Positions 8,744 through 16,651 of a DNA stretch of 64,000 nt are shown here, in pieces; the first letter of the stretch is position 1, and the number at the start of each line of letters is the position of its first letter. Source of the stretch: an uncultured Alistipes sp. (lineage in GTDB: Bacteria; Bacteroidota; Bacteroidia; Bacteroidales; UBA932); NCBI GenBank assembly GCA_900544195.1, contig UQUJ01000001.1:1-64000 (forward strand), in the 5' to 3' direction. The notes below the pieces were generated by a model, which was given only the letters and a program-made list of their open reading frames with translations, made no database searches and was not told the origin of the DNA. The position numbers were made by a program, and so were the translations under genes.

Positions 8744-10417
8744 CTATCTGGCAAAACGGCGGACAAGGGCGGCGAGAATAACAAGGGCAGCCATGAGGGT
8801 GGAGATGCGGCCGATGAAATCTCCGTGGATGGTGAAGAAAGTCCGTTCGTCACTTAGTCCGACCTTGCCTTTCAGAACCTCCGGCTGCCACCAGGACGTG
8901 TGGGAGACCACTTTCCCGGACGGATCTATGATGGCGGAGATGCCGGTGTTGGCGCTGCGTGCGATCCAGCGGCGGGTCTCGATGGCACGGAGGCATGAAT
9001 ATGACAGGTGCTGCACGTAGCCCGGGGTGTCGCCCCACCAGGCGTCGTTGGTGATCACGGCCAGAAGACGGGCGCCATTGCGGACATATTCAGTGCAATA
9101 CTCGCCGTAGACAGACTCGTAGCAGATGGCGCAGCCGACAGGGATTGTCTCTGACACAGTAACATTACCGTCCGGAATATCCCCGCCGTAAAGGGTTTCC
9201 CTACCAATGACAGATGAACCTACAGAATCAGCAGCGTGGGAATATTCATTGAAATGCAGCGGTCCGGGCTTCTTCTGACCGATGCAGCGCCCCATCACAC
9301 CGCCGAGCCAATCGTCTATCCTACAGAAGAACGCTGGGTAAGGTGTCATCTCCACCCCAACGACCAGCCTGCTTTTGTGGAACAGTTCCGGAAAGCTGAA
9401 CGCGTCCAGCATCAAGGCCGAGTTGTGCGATTCCATCCAGACACCGTCACCGGCACGGCGGGCGGTGTAGGAAGGCCTCAAAGCCCTTTTCAGATAGGTT
9501 CTTGAAGAGGCCCCGACCAGCAGATTAGCGTTCGGATGTTCCTCAAGAAAGGCGGTGAGCCTCTTTACTGTCGGGCTTGAGGACGGGTCATTCGTCACCA
9601 CGTCGCCGGTGAATGTCTCCGGAGCCACCAGAAGCACGGGAATGCTGTCAGGAATATTTTCAAACTGACTGATCAGCAACTCGTTCTGTTCCTCCTGCGT
9701 CATTCCTCCGAACTTGTTGTACGGATCGATGTTCGGCTGGGCGATGATAACGTCAAGGGTCTCCTCACAAGGCTCCGGCTTCAGGAACGAAGACACGACC
9801 GGAGGGGCGACGAACAAGGCCAGGGTCCCAAGCAGGGCCGCCGACTTCGCCTTCCGGTTGAATGTCATCCAGCGTCCGCAAGCGAGAGACTCCAGAATGC
9901 CGAACACACTGAGGTTCGCCGCCCAGACGAGGAGCGAGCCGCCGAGTGTCCCGGTATATTCATACCACTGGATCCATCCTGTCGTGCGGGCGAAGGCATT
10001 GCCCAGCACAAGCCAAGGCCAGCTGATCTGCGCGCTCGTGAGATACCACCGCTCCCAGGCGATCCAGGCAAAGGCGAGGAATAGGTAAGGAAGCGCGCCG
10101 CTGAGCCATTTCCTGCTCCAACGGAACAGCCCGAAAACCAGCGACATCTGAAGGGCGTTGGCAAGGATCGCGAATATCCCTCCGCCGACCGTGGCGTTGC
10201 AGACCCAGAAGGTCGTCGCCGCGTTCCACAGCACGAAGCACAGGTAGTGCCACCAGCAGAATCCCTTCATCCCGTCCCCGGTGGCAATGTCCTCCGCCCA
10301 GAGCAGAGGCACGAAAGCGACCAACGACAGCCAACCCGTCCCAGGAACCAGGAACGGAACACTCAGAAGCGCCGATGAGATCACCAGCAGCAGCAGTATC
10401 GTCAACTTTCTAGGCAT
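8744..10417 (-). CDS. lnt: Apolipoprotein N-acyltransferase
   Basis: Inner-membrane enzyme that adds the third acyl chain to lipoproteins, of which this window encodes many. The 557 residues comprise several N-terminal membrane helices (to about residue 210) followed by a periplasmic nitrilase-like domain. The catalytic triad is visible: Glu267 (APETF), Lys348 (FHKSR) and Cys432 (CYESVYG). A last C-terminal helix precedes FAR. It is slightly longer than the E. coli enzyme. A TAACTTTG promoter element lies only 8 bp upstream of the ATG. Confidence 0.93.
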   Translation of the reverse strand: MPRKLTILLLLVISSALLSVPFLVPGTGWLSLVAFVPLLWAEDIATGDGMKGFCWWHYLCFVLWNAATTFWVCNATVGGGIFAILANALQMSLVFGLFRWSRKWLSGALPYLFLAFAWIAWERWYLTSAQISWPWLVLGNAFARTTGWIQWYEYTGTLGGSLLVWAANLSVFGILESLACGRWMTFNRKAKSAALLGTLALFVAPPVVSSFLKPEPCEETLDVIIAQPNIDPYNKFGGMTQEEQNELLISQFENIPDSIPVLLVAPETFTGDVVTNDPSSSPTVKRLTAFLEEHPNANLLVGASSRTYLKRALRPSYTARRAGDGVWMESHNSALMLDAFSFPELFHKSRLVVGVEMTPYPAFFCRIDDWLGGVMGRCIGQKKPGPLHFNEYSHAADSVGSSVIGRETLYGGDIPDGNVTVSETIPVGCAICYESVYGEYCTEYVRNGARLLAVITNDAWWGDTPGYVQHLSYSCLRAIETRRWIARSANTGISAIIDPSGKVVSHTSWWQPEVLKGKVGLSDERTFFTIHGDFIGRISTLMAALVILAALVRRFAR

Positions 10418-10425
10418 AGCAACCG

Positions 10426-10433
10426 CAAAGTTA
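10426..10433 (-). promoter_or_regulatory. Likely -7 element of lnt
   Basis: TAACTTTG on the minus strand fits TAnnTTTG; GTTGG about 20 bp upstream is a partial -33 element. The last base is 8 bp from the lnt ATG, which would give a leaderless or very short leader. Confidence 0.45.
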
Positions 10434-10540
10434 TTTAATTTCAGTATTTTTATCCAACTCTCCGAAGCCTTAATCGTTTTACATCGCGCTAGTCATGGAA
10501 AAGAACCAGAAAAAACGACACAACCCCGCTTCTCCGAAGA

Positions 10541-10895
10541 GCGCCCGTGAGCAGAGGAGTCGCTTCCGCTCACGAAATGACCATCAGAGGGAGCACCCGT
10601 GAGCAGAGGAGTCGCTTCCGCGCACAAAGGGCCTTCTGAGGGAGCCCGTGAGCAGAGGAGCCGCTTCCGCGCACGAAGGGCTATCAGGGGGAGCGCCCGT
10701 GAGCAGAAGAGTCGCTTCCGCGCACGAAAGGCCTTCTGAGGGAGCGCCCGTGAGCAGAGGAGTCGCTTCCGCGCACGAAGGGCCATCAGGGGGAGCGCCC
10801 GTGAGCAGAGGAGTCGCTCCTGCGCACGAAAGGCCATCAGGGGGAGCGCCCGTGAGCAGAGGAGTCGCTTCCGCGCACGAAGGGGCATCAGGGAT
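10541..10895. repeat. Minisatellite: seven 51-bp tandem units
   Basis: Copies of GTGAGCAGAGGAGTCGCTTC begin at 10547, 10599, 10648, 10699, 10750, 10801 and 10852, with periods of 52, 49, 51, 51, 51 and 51. Because the unit is mostly a multiple of 3, open frames run through it on both strands, but they have repetitive Arg/Ser-rich composition and no known protein features. The array lies between the end of a DUF5686-type gene and the start of lnt. Confidence 0.9.
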
Positions 10896-10905
10896 GACAC
10901 ACGGA

Positions 10906-13440
10906 TCAGAACTTGAACTCCAGACCTAAGGTGACGACGAAACGGTTGTCATGAGGCACCTTGACCCCCTCCTTCACCTCATAGCGGTGAGTCATCCGCC
11001 AGAACGCGTCGACGCGCAGGATTCTGAATATGTTCGTGACTCCGACTCCCATCTCGACATAAGGACGGTTCAGTTTGCCCATCTTCTCCGGGAAAAGCAT
11101 CACGGCCTCGGCATCCTCCGCCCCGATGATGCCGTTGTTCTCTTTCCTGACCGTGCCGTATGCCGCCCTCAAGGAAGCCACTTCCCTCCACTGCAGACGC
11201 TTCAGCAAAGGAATCTTCCCGAGGAAGAATCCCTTGAAGTTATGCTCCCAGAAAACTGTGACCCACAAGTCAGAGGCAAACTCGTAGTAGTCCATGCAGT
11301 TGAACGAATACCGTGAGAATGTGTACGTTCCGTTACCTTCATGGAGTTTGAGCATAGGGTACGGGACTTGTCCAACGACAGTCCCGACATTCATGTCGAA
11401 CCGGGAAAGTCCAACAGGTGGAAGCGGCAGGACGTAGTGGACGGTAAGCTCGGGTCGGAAGTAGGAATATTCATTCTTCCCTATTCCCTTTGTGGAACCG
11501 ATCAGATCAAATGTCACCACCGGATACTTCGAGTAAAGATAGTTCTTGTCAAAGACCCCTCTGGTGACAATCTCGTCCTTGGAGAAACGCAGCTGAAGAT
11601 GCGCCTGGTTGTAACCCACCGAATTGAAGACCTTCCCGTCCGAGGAGGCCATCGGCACGAACGGGTTCGAGAATATCCTTCTGCTTTCCAGCGATAAGAT
11701 CATGTTGAAGTTCTGCGACCATTCTTTCTGCCAGGAGAGGGAATAGTCATTCACCATGCTCATCTTCTGACTGTTGGCCTTGGCCAGAATCGAAGACATG
11801 AGGTTTCCGCTGCCATAGACCGACGGACCCTTGCCCAACTGCATCACATCATGCTTGTACGAGACCGTCAACTTGTTGGTCGGCTGGTTGTCGAACATGA
11901 GCTCAACCGTTCCGCCGCCCTTCGGCGTCTTGTCCTTGAACCCGTAGGCCGCATAGCCCATGAAACGCATCTTCCGGCTGAAATGCTTGGTGGTGCGGAC
12001 TCCGAGCTGCAACCTGTCACCCTCCAGATCGTTGAAACTGTAGACGGACGAGTACGGTCCGAAACCTACGTACCTGGTGTTCAGGAATCCGTTGACAATC
12101 ATCTCGGCCAAGGCGTAGACATCCTTGTAGAGTGGCACGTTCTTGATGGAGTCAACCATGTTGTAGATGCCCTGCTCCTTCGCGCTCAGCGGATAAGGGC
12201 GGACACTCTGCCAATAGTTCTCATCGTTGTTGATGACATCCTTGCCGGCCTGCACCTGGGCGTTGATGTCCTCCTTGTCTTCCTTGTAGGTGGTGACGAA
12301 ATCCGGATTGGAGTAGTCTATCTGCCTGTTTCCCAAGAATGTGACTATCTTGGATGAATCCCGCATTGTGGGCGAGAAATCCACGTACATCCTGTCCTGC
12401 TTGTAGAACCATGTCGAGTCGGGCAGGCGCCTGTTCTCCACATCAATGGTCATGTCCCTGACCCAGTTAACGTTGGAACCCTTCTTAAGCCGCACATGAA
12501 TATCCCTGAGCGCGTATTCCTCCGCGTCAATGGACATTTCTCCGTCGAATGTGGGAGAGGACACCCACTTTGAAGGATGGAAGCGGATCTTGTAGGTCTT
12601 GCGGCCTTCGATCTTAAGGCTGTCAACCAGATAGTAGTTGTAATAGGTCATGCCCGAGGAGGACAGCGGTGACGGAATCTCCACCTGGAAGATGTTGATG
12701 AAGTTGTCGTAGAAGTTCGTCTTCACGTACATGTTGCCTGTGAACTGGGCCAGCACCGGATTGTTGTCCACACCGGAGATCCTGGTCGCCTTGATGAGTT
12801 CCCTGTTTGAAGGAGGGTCCTTCCTGTGATAGTACTTGGACGTCGTCTCTGAAATCAGGACCGGCAGGAACGACATGCCGGACACAACAGAGGTGTCCAT
12901 GTAGTCATAGACGAACTTGAAGTCCTTGGGAAGGAATTTGCTGATCATCGGGCTTTCAGGATTGGTGACATCCAGTTCCATCTTCGTGTAGACATCGCAG
13001 CTGTACCTCGGACGCTTCTCCGGGTTGTTCCTCACCTTGGCCTCGTCGATCTTCCGCAGGATCGAGCGCATGTAGCGGTCGTCCGGTTTCACCACGGCGG
13101 CGGCAAGCTCGTCATGAATTGGCTTAAGCCTGAAGTTGATCTCGTTGAAACTCCGCCTGTTGACTTTCATGAATTGCTCCTCGTAGCCAAGGATGGAGGC
13201 GGAAAGCACACTTAGCGTGTCTCTTGTCTCCAAAGAGAAATAGCCGTCCATGTCAGCGGAGACTCCGACGGTCGAGTTCTTGAAATATATTCCCGCAAAA
13301 GGAATTCCTTCACCTGTGGACGCGTCCACAACACGTCCCTTCACCTTTGTCGCCTGCGCCGAAGCGTCGGGAAGAAAGTGGATGGTCAGGAGTGTGGTAA
13401 CAGACAGGATTCTGAATATGTGCCTTAAGTCGAATTTCAT
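10906..13440 (-). CDS. DUF5686-type outer-membrane protein with carboxypeptidase regulatory-like domain
   Basis: From the Met at 13440 it has 844 residues: signal peptide (about 1-28), a carboxypeptidase-D regulatory-like beta domain (KGRVVDASTGEGIPFAGIYF), a DUF5686-type middle region, and a C-terminal half rich in alternating aromatic strands ending in Phe, as expected of an outer-membrane barrel. The role is unknown. The upstream in-frame ATG at 13479 lies within the preceding gene and yields no signal peptide at its N-terminus, so 13440 is chosen. It follows the DUF4783-type gene by 22 bp. Confidence 0.8.
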   Translation of the reverse strand: MKFDLRHIFRILSVTTLLTIHFLPDASAQATKVKGRVVDASTGEGIPFAGIYFKNSTVGVSADMDGYFSLETRDTLSVLSASILGYEEQFMKVNRRSFNEINFRLKPIHDELAAAVVKPDDRYMRSILRKIDEAKVRNNPEKRPRYSCDVYTKMELDVTNPESPMISKFLPKDFKFVYDYMDTSVVSGMSFLPVLISETTSKYYHRKDPPSNRELIKATRISGVDNNPVLAQFTGNMYVKTNFYDNFINIFQVEIPSPLSSSGMTYYNYYLVDSLKIEGRKTYKIRFHPSKWVSSPTFDGEMSIDAEEYALRDIHVRLKKGSNVNWVRDMTIDVENRRLPDSTWFYKQDRMYVDFSPTMRDSSKIVTFLGNRQIDYSNPDFVTTYKEDKEDINAQVQAGKDVINNDENYWQSVRPYPLSAKEQGIYNMVDSIKNVPLYKDVYALAEMIVNGFLNTRYVGFGPYSSVYSFNDLEGDRLQLGVRTTKHFSRKMRFMGYAAYGFKDKTPKGGGTVELMFDNQPTNKLTVSYKHDVMQLGKGPSVYGSGNLMSSILAKANSQKMSMVNDYSLSWQKEWSQNFNMILSLESRRIFSNPFVPMASSDGKVFNSVGYNQAHLQLRFSKDEIVTRGVFDKNYLYSKYPVVTFDLIGSTKGIGKNEYSYFRPELTVHYVLPLPPVGLSRFDMNVGTVVGQVPYPMLKLHEGNGTYTFSRYSFNCMDYYEFASDLWVTVFWEHNFKGFFLGKIPLLKRLQWREVASLRAAYGTVRKENNGIIGAEDAEAVMLFPEKMGKLNRPYVEMGVGVTNIFRILRVDAFWRMTHRYEVKEGVKVPHDNRFVVTLGLEFKF

Positions 13441-13462
13441 TGCTTGGCCTGAATGGAAGGAA

Positions 13463-13867
13463 TCACCTGATCCTGTCAATCTTCAACTGCTGGATCTTGT
13501 ACCGGTCGCCGCAGTTGCTGACAAAGATCGTGACCTCGAAAACTTCACCGCCTGCGTTCAGAAAGCCCAAAGCGTACTTCGAATTGGATCGCGACGCGGT
13601 GTGGCTGATCTCGAACGAGCGAGGTGTGTGATTGTCAAAAAAGGCCTTGAGAATCTGCTTCGCCTGCTTCTTGCTGGAATCATTGGTCGTGGACATGATC
13701 GTGATCTCAAGATTGTCGTCGAACCAGACAGACAATCTTTCGGCGTCCCCCTTTCCAAGATACTTGGCTATCGGCACAAAGACATCATAGCTGTCAGCGG
13801 CGGCATGGCCGTTGACGCAGGACAGCAGCACGGAAACCGCTGTGAATATCTTTGCAAAGACTTTCAT
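13463..13867 (-). CDS. DUF4783-type exported protein
   Basis: 134 residues with a signal peptide ending near AHA-like residues NGHAAA. The mature part resembles the NTF2-like DUF4783 family of Bacteroidota (FVPIAKYLGKGDAERLSVWF ... DRYKIQQLKI). Function unknown. It is the first gene of a two-gene run with the DUF5686-type protein, suggesting joint action at the envelope. Confidence 0.75.
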   Translation of the reverse strand: MKVFAKIFTAVSVLLSCVNGHAAADSYDVFVPIAKYLGKGDAERLSVWFDDNLEITIMSTTNDSSKKQAKQILKAFFDNHTPRSFEISHTASRSNSKYALGFLNAGGEVFEVTIFVSNCGDRYKIQQLKIDRIR

Positions 13868-13918
13868 GACAAGGGTAGGTTCTTTACAAATTCCGAGCCA
13901 TTATTTTATAGAACCTTT

Positions 13919-13950
13919 TTTGAAAAATTGAAGCGGCTTTGTTATTTTTG
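13919..13950 (+). promoter_or_regulatory. Promoter reading into the R-M remnant
   Basis: TTTG at 13919-13922, 20 bp, then TATTTTTG at 13943-13950. It points towards the methyltransferase remnant at 14238 and would transcribe element A2 in its leader. Confidence 0.6.
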
Positions 13951-13952
13951 TA

Positions 13953-13996
13953 CCAGATGTTAGGGAACATGAAAATAATAAGTTGCCTCAGATAAG
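13953..13996. repeat. Repeat D, plus-strand copy
   Basis: The stretch containing GGAACATGAAAATAATAAG matches the reverse complement of 33885-33927 at most positions. Element A2 begins at its end. Confidence 0.65.
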
Positions 13997-14068
13997 AAGC
14001 TGTTTTGAATTGTTTGAAATGTTCTTTGAGGTGAAAAATCTTCAAACAAACAATTCAAAACAGCTTCT
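13995..14068. mobile_element. MITE-like element, family A, short copy (A2)
   Basis: A 74-bp deletion derivative of A1 that keeps both 22-bp terminal repeats and the GTTCTTTGAGGTGAAAAA segment. It is flanked by TAA/TAAG on both sides, and further out by TACCAGAT (13951) and its complement ATCTGGTA (14078). It lies in the leader of the R-M remnant. Confidence 0.8.
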
Positions 14069-14237
14069 AAGACCCGAAATCTGGTAAACAACTCATTCCG
14101 CGGATATTTGCGTGCAATTATCGTAGCATCCGTGCGATAAAGTAAAAGTTGGTCTATTCACAGGTATTTTCCCTTGCTTGATAAGATAGTCGTAATGAGA
14201 AAAAATTCTTAACTTTGACAAGTTTATACGTTGTGCG

Positions 14238-14645
14238 ATGCATAATAGCGAAAGATATCCATATCTGACTTGCATTGATTCTCAGGCGCTGTTAGACCAA
14301 TGTGAGAAAAAAGAAATTAAAGACGGCCTGTCTGTTTTGACTCAATACCTGCATAACCGTAAATACTTGAGCCCGGCAGGTCTGAATGAGGCATTGTCAT
14401 TTATGGCTGAAGAGGTTCTTGATAAAGAAGGATGCGGCAAATTGGCTCTTAAAGATGATCATTTGGAACTTTTCTTCAAGGAATTCTTCGAAGTTCCTTT
14501 TCCCGAACCCGAAACGCCTAAGTTCTCGTTCATCGACCTTTTTGCTGGTATGGGAGACGGTATCAATCCGCGTCGTCTTACTCCTCGTGAGTGTGCCCGT
14601 CTTATGGGGTATCCGGTGGTAAAAACAATGAAGAAGAAAGTATGA
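14238..14645 (+). pseudogene. Collapsed Dcm-type DNA cytosine-5 methyltransferase
   Basis: A 135-codon open frame. Residues 1-95 resemble the N-terminal region of Dcm-like enzymes; residues 96-107 carry SAM-binding motif I (FSFIDLFAGMGD). The frame then jumps within four residues to the C-terminal signature PRRLTPRECARLMGYP (111-126). Everything between, including the catalytic PCQ motif IV, ENV motif VI and the target-recognition domain, is missing, so it cannot methylate DNA. Normal enzymes have roughly 400 residues. Low GC and AT-rich codons differ from neighbours and suggest foreign origin. The stop overlaps the next start (ATGA). Confidence 0.8.
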
Positions 14646-14905
14646 GCGATATCTTTAACTATGCTGTTTCGCAAGTAAACAGATCAAGAAGGGCTTTTTG
14701 TCGCTTTATAACTGCGAATGATGTCAACCTGACTTCTCATCAAGCCGGCTTTTATGTTCCGAAAGAAGCGGAATCTTTACTGTTTGATGTTCCAGGGGAA
14801 CGTGGTTCAAACAAAGATCGATTTGTCAAGATTCGTTGGCAGGATGATATAAGAATTGTTATACTGGTAGAAAATCTGTTGGCAATCACTTACTACTATC
14901 GTTAA
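14642..14905 (+). pseudogene. Truncated EcoRII-like restriction endonuclease
   Basis: 87 codons. The segment RRAFCRFITANDVNLTSHQA and the following GFYVPKEA resemble the N-terminal effector-binding domain of EcoRII-type endonucleases (which contains SANDTGATGGHQ-GLYIP). The catalytic C-terminal domain is absent, and after WQDD the sequence stops resembling the family. Its start overlaps the methyltransferase remnant's stop, the usual R-M operon arrangement. I infer a dead restriction-modification pair; the family assignment is from motif memory. Confidence 0.6.
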
Positions 14906-15017
14906 CAGTACAGATTTCGGATGTACCAGATCTCTAACAGGAGGGTGGGGGAACAGGAAAGACTGTGAACTTTCTCCTTTTGTATGATTGAGACTTCAAA
15001 ATGGTTTTTTTGAAAAT

Positions 15018-15623
15018 ATGACAAAAATAGTTTTTGCGACGGGCAACCGTGGGAAGCTGAGGGAGGCTTCCGAGATTCTGGGGGAGGGGTTTGAACTGGT
15101 GACTCCGGCGGATTTCGGGATCACGGAGGACATTCCGGAGACGGGGGAGACGCTTCAGGAGAACTCGCTCCAGAAGGCTCGGTACATTTTTGACAGGAAG
15201 GGGTGCGACTGCTTCGCCGATGACACGGGGCTGGAAGTGGATGCCCTCGGCGGAGCGCCGGGGGTCTACACGGCGCGCTATGCGGGGCCGTCAAAGGACT
15301 TCAATCTGAACATGGACAAGGTGCTGGCCGAACTTGCTGGACTGGAGGCGACTGGGCGGGAGGTCAGCCGCAGGGCACGCTTCCGCAGTGTCGTGACGCT
15401 GATCCTGAACGGGGAGGCGCACCGGTTCGAAGGTACGATGGAAGGCACGATCGCCCGTGAGAAGTCCGGGCGGGGAGGCTTCGGCTACGATCCTATATTC
15501 ATACCTGATGAATATCCCGGGCTCACGGCGGCGGACATCACCGAGGAGCAGAAGAACGAGATCTCGCACCGTGGCAAGGCTCTGCGGGCGATGGCGCAGT
15601 GGCTTAACGGGCGGCAAGAATAA
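15018..15623 (+). CDS. rdgB: XTP/dITP pyrophosphatase (RdgB/HAM1)
   Basis: Hydrolyses non-canonical purine nucleoside triphosphates to keep them out of DNA. From the Met at 15018 it has 201 residues, the normal length. Motifs: FATGNRGKL at the N-terminus, FADDTGLEVDALGGAPGVY, SGRGGFGYDPIF and ISHRGKAL. A longer in-frame start at 14988 lacks similarity. recO follows after 30 bp, probably in the same operon. Confidence 0.96.
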   Translation: MTKIVFATGNRGKLREASEILGEGFELVTPADFGITEDIPETGETLQENSLQKARYIFDRKGCDCFADDTGLEVDALGGAPGVYTARYAGPSKDFNLNMDKVLAELAGLEATGREVSRRARFRSVVTLILNGEAHRFEGTMEGTIAREKSGRGGFGYDPIFIPDEYPGLTAADITEEQKNEISHRGKALRAMAQWLNGRQE

Positions 15624-15653
15624 GCTGCCGGAAATGATGCAAGTTATTGCCCG

Positions 15654-16304
15654 ATGCGCGAAAAGGCTGAACTCATAGTCATCGGCCACACCAAGGTCGG
15701 CGAGAATTCCATCGTCCTGCACACGATCAGTCGGGAATATGGAAGGCGGGGCTTCCTTGTCAAGGTGAGTCCCAAGACGGCGATGGCTCTTTTCCTGCCC
15801 TTGAATATTCTTGAGGCGGAGGTCACCCGGAACCCGAAGTCGGATCTTTGGTTCGCCCGCAACTTCGTCAGCGTCAACCCTCTCGTGGACGTGCGCGGGA
15901 ATATTCATAAAAACACAATGACCCTCTTCATGAGCGAGGTGCTGTTCCGTGTGATAAAGGATCAGACCAACGAGGAGGGACTTTCCGAGTGGTTGAAAAG
16001 GTCGATACTGACGCTTGACGCGCTTCAGAGCGACTTCGCCAACTTCCATCTTTGGTTCCTGCTGGAACTCTGCGCTGTCCTCGGTTTCAATCCGGACACA
16101 ATTGACCTCGCCCCTTTCGCCGGCAAGCATCTTGACCACATCAAGTCTCTTCTGACCAGCTCTTTCGGCGAGGCGATGCTGCTTCCTTTAAGAGGTTCCG
16201 ACCGCAACGAGATCGCCGAGTGCATCCTGAAGTACATCGAGCATCACACCGAATCGGCCGTCAACGTCCGCTCGTTGGCGGTGCTCAGAGATATTTACGG
16301 GTAG
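15654..16304 (+). CDS. recO: DNA repair protein RecO
   Basis: 216 residues. It begins with the OB-fold segment typical of RecO (LIVIGHTKVGENSIVLHTIS) followed by a helical C-terminal domain. RecO helps load RecA on SSB-coated single strands with RecR. This version lacks an obvious Cys4 zinc finger, as is common in Bacteroidota. It lies 30 bp downstream of rdgB. Confidence 0.88.
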   Translation: MREKAELIVIGHTKVGENSIVLHTISREYGRRGFLVKVSPKTAMALFLPLNILEAEVTRNPKSDLWFARNFVSVNPLVDVRGNIHKNTMTLFMSEVLFRVIKDQTNEEGLSEWLKRSILTLDALQSDFANFHLWFLLELCAVLGFNPDTIDLAPFAGKHLDHIKSLLTSSFGEAMLLPLRGSDRNEIAECILKYIEHHTESAVNVRSLAVLRDIYG

Positions 16305-16307
16305 GAC

Positions 16308-16322
16308 TTAGAAGCTGTTCAA
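16308..16322 (+). repeat. Half-end of family A element
   Basis: TTAGAAGCTGTT matches one terminal repeat of element A; the other end is not found nearby, so this is a solo end or a chance match. Confidence 0.4.
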
Positions 16323-16357
16323 CTTCGCGGTCGAGCGTGAGTCATGCTTATCAGTTG

Positions 16358-16393
16358 TTTGTTCTTTCCCCAACAAAGTTATAACTTTGTTGG
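16358..16393 (+). promoter_or_regulatory. Promoter and 24-bp palindrome upstream of mini-murA and the hybrid regulator
   Basis: TTTG at 16358-16361, 20 bp, then TAACTTTG at 16382-16389. The -7 element lies in a perfect 24-bp palindrome, 16370-16393 (arms CCAACAAAGTT and AACTTTGTTGG), which could be an operator. Transcription would begin near 16396, 12 nt before the mini-murA start. Confidence 0.65.
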
Positions 16394-16407
16394 AACAAGT
16401 CGTAATT

Positions 16408-16638
16408 ATGGGTTCATTCATCATAGAGGGCGGGTATGCCCTAAGCGTTTCGATTCGCCCTCAGGGAGCGAAGAATGAAGTGTTGGAGGTCATTCGCACC
16501 GGAGTCTCCTTGATGATCGCCGCGATGTCGGCGGACGGTGTCGGTGTCATCGGCGGCGTGGAACAGACTGGCAGGGGCTACGAGGACATTGACGGCCGTC
16601 TCAACGCCTTGGAAGTCAGGACAGAAAGACAATACTAA
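16408..16638 (+). pseudogene. Miniature MurA remnant (first and last parts only)
   Basis: A 76-codon frame. Residues 1-29 match the beginning of UDP-N-acetylglucosamine enolpyruvyl transferase (MGSFIIEGGYALS, PQGAKNEVLEVI, with the catalytic-region Lys). Residues 30-76 match its end (GVSLMIAAMSADGVGVI, GRGYEDIDGRLNAL). The roughly 340 residues between are gone, including the Cys loop, so it cannot be active; a full murA should exist elsewhere. It ends 13 bp before the sensor-regulator gene and shares its promoter, so it may act as a leader frame. The junction is around 16494-16500. Confidence 0.8.
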
Positions 16639-16651
16639 ACTGAACACGTGA

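Noticed and set aside
10541..10895. CRISPR array
   Set aside because: The whole 51-bp unit is repeated, with no unique spacers and no cas genes nearby.
10493..10929. Open frames on both strands through the 51-bp array
   Set aside because: They exist because the repeat unit is a multiple of three without stops; composition is repetitive and no signal or domain is visible.
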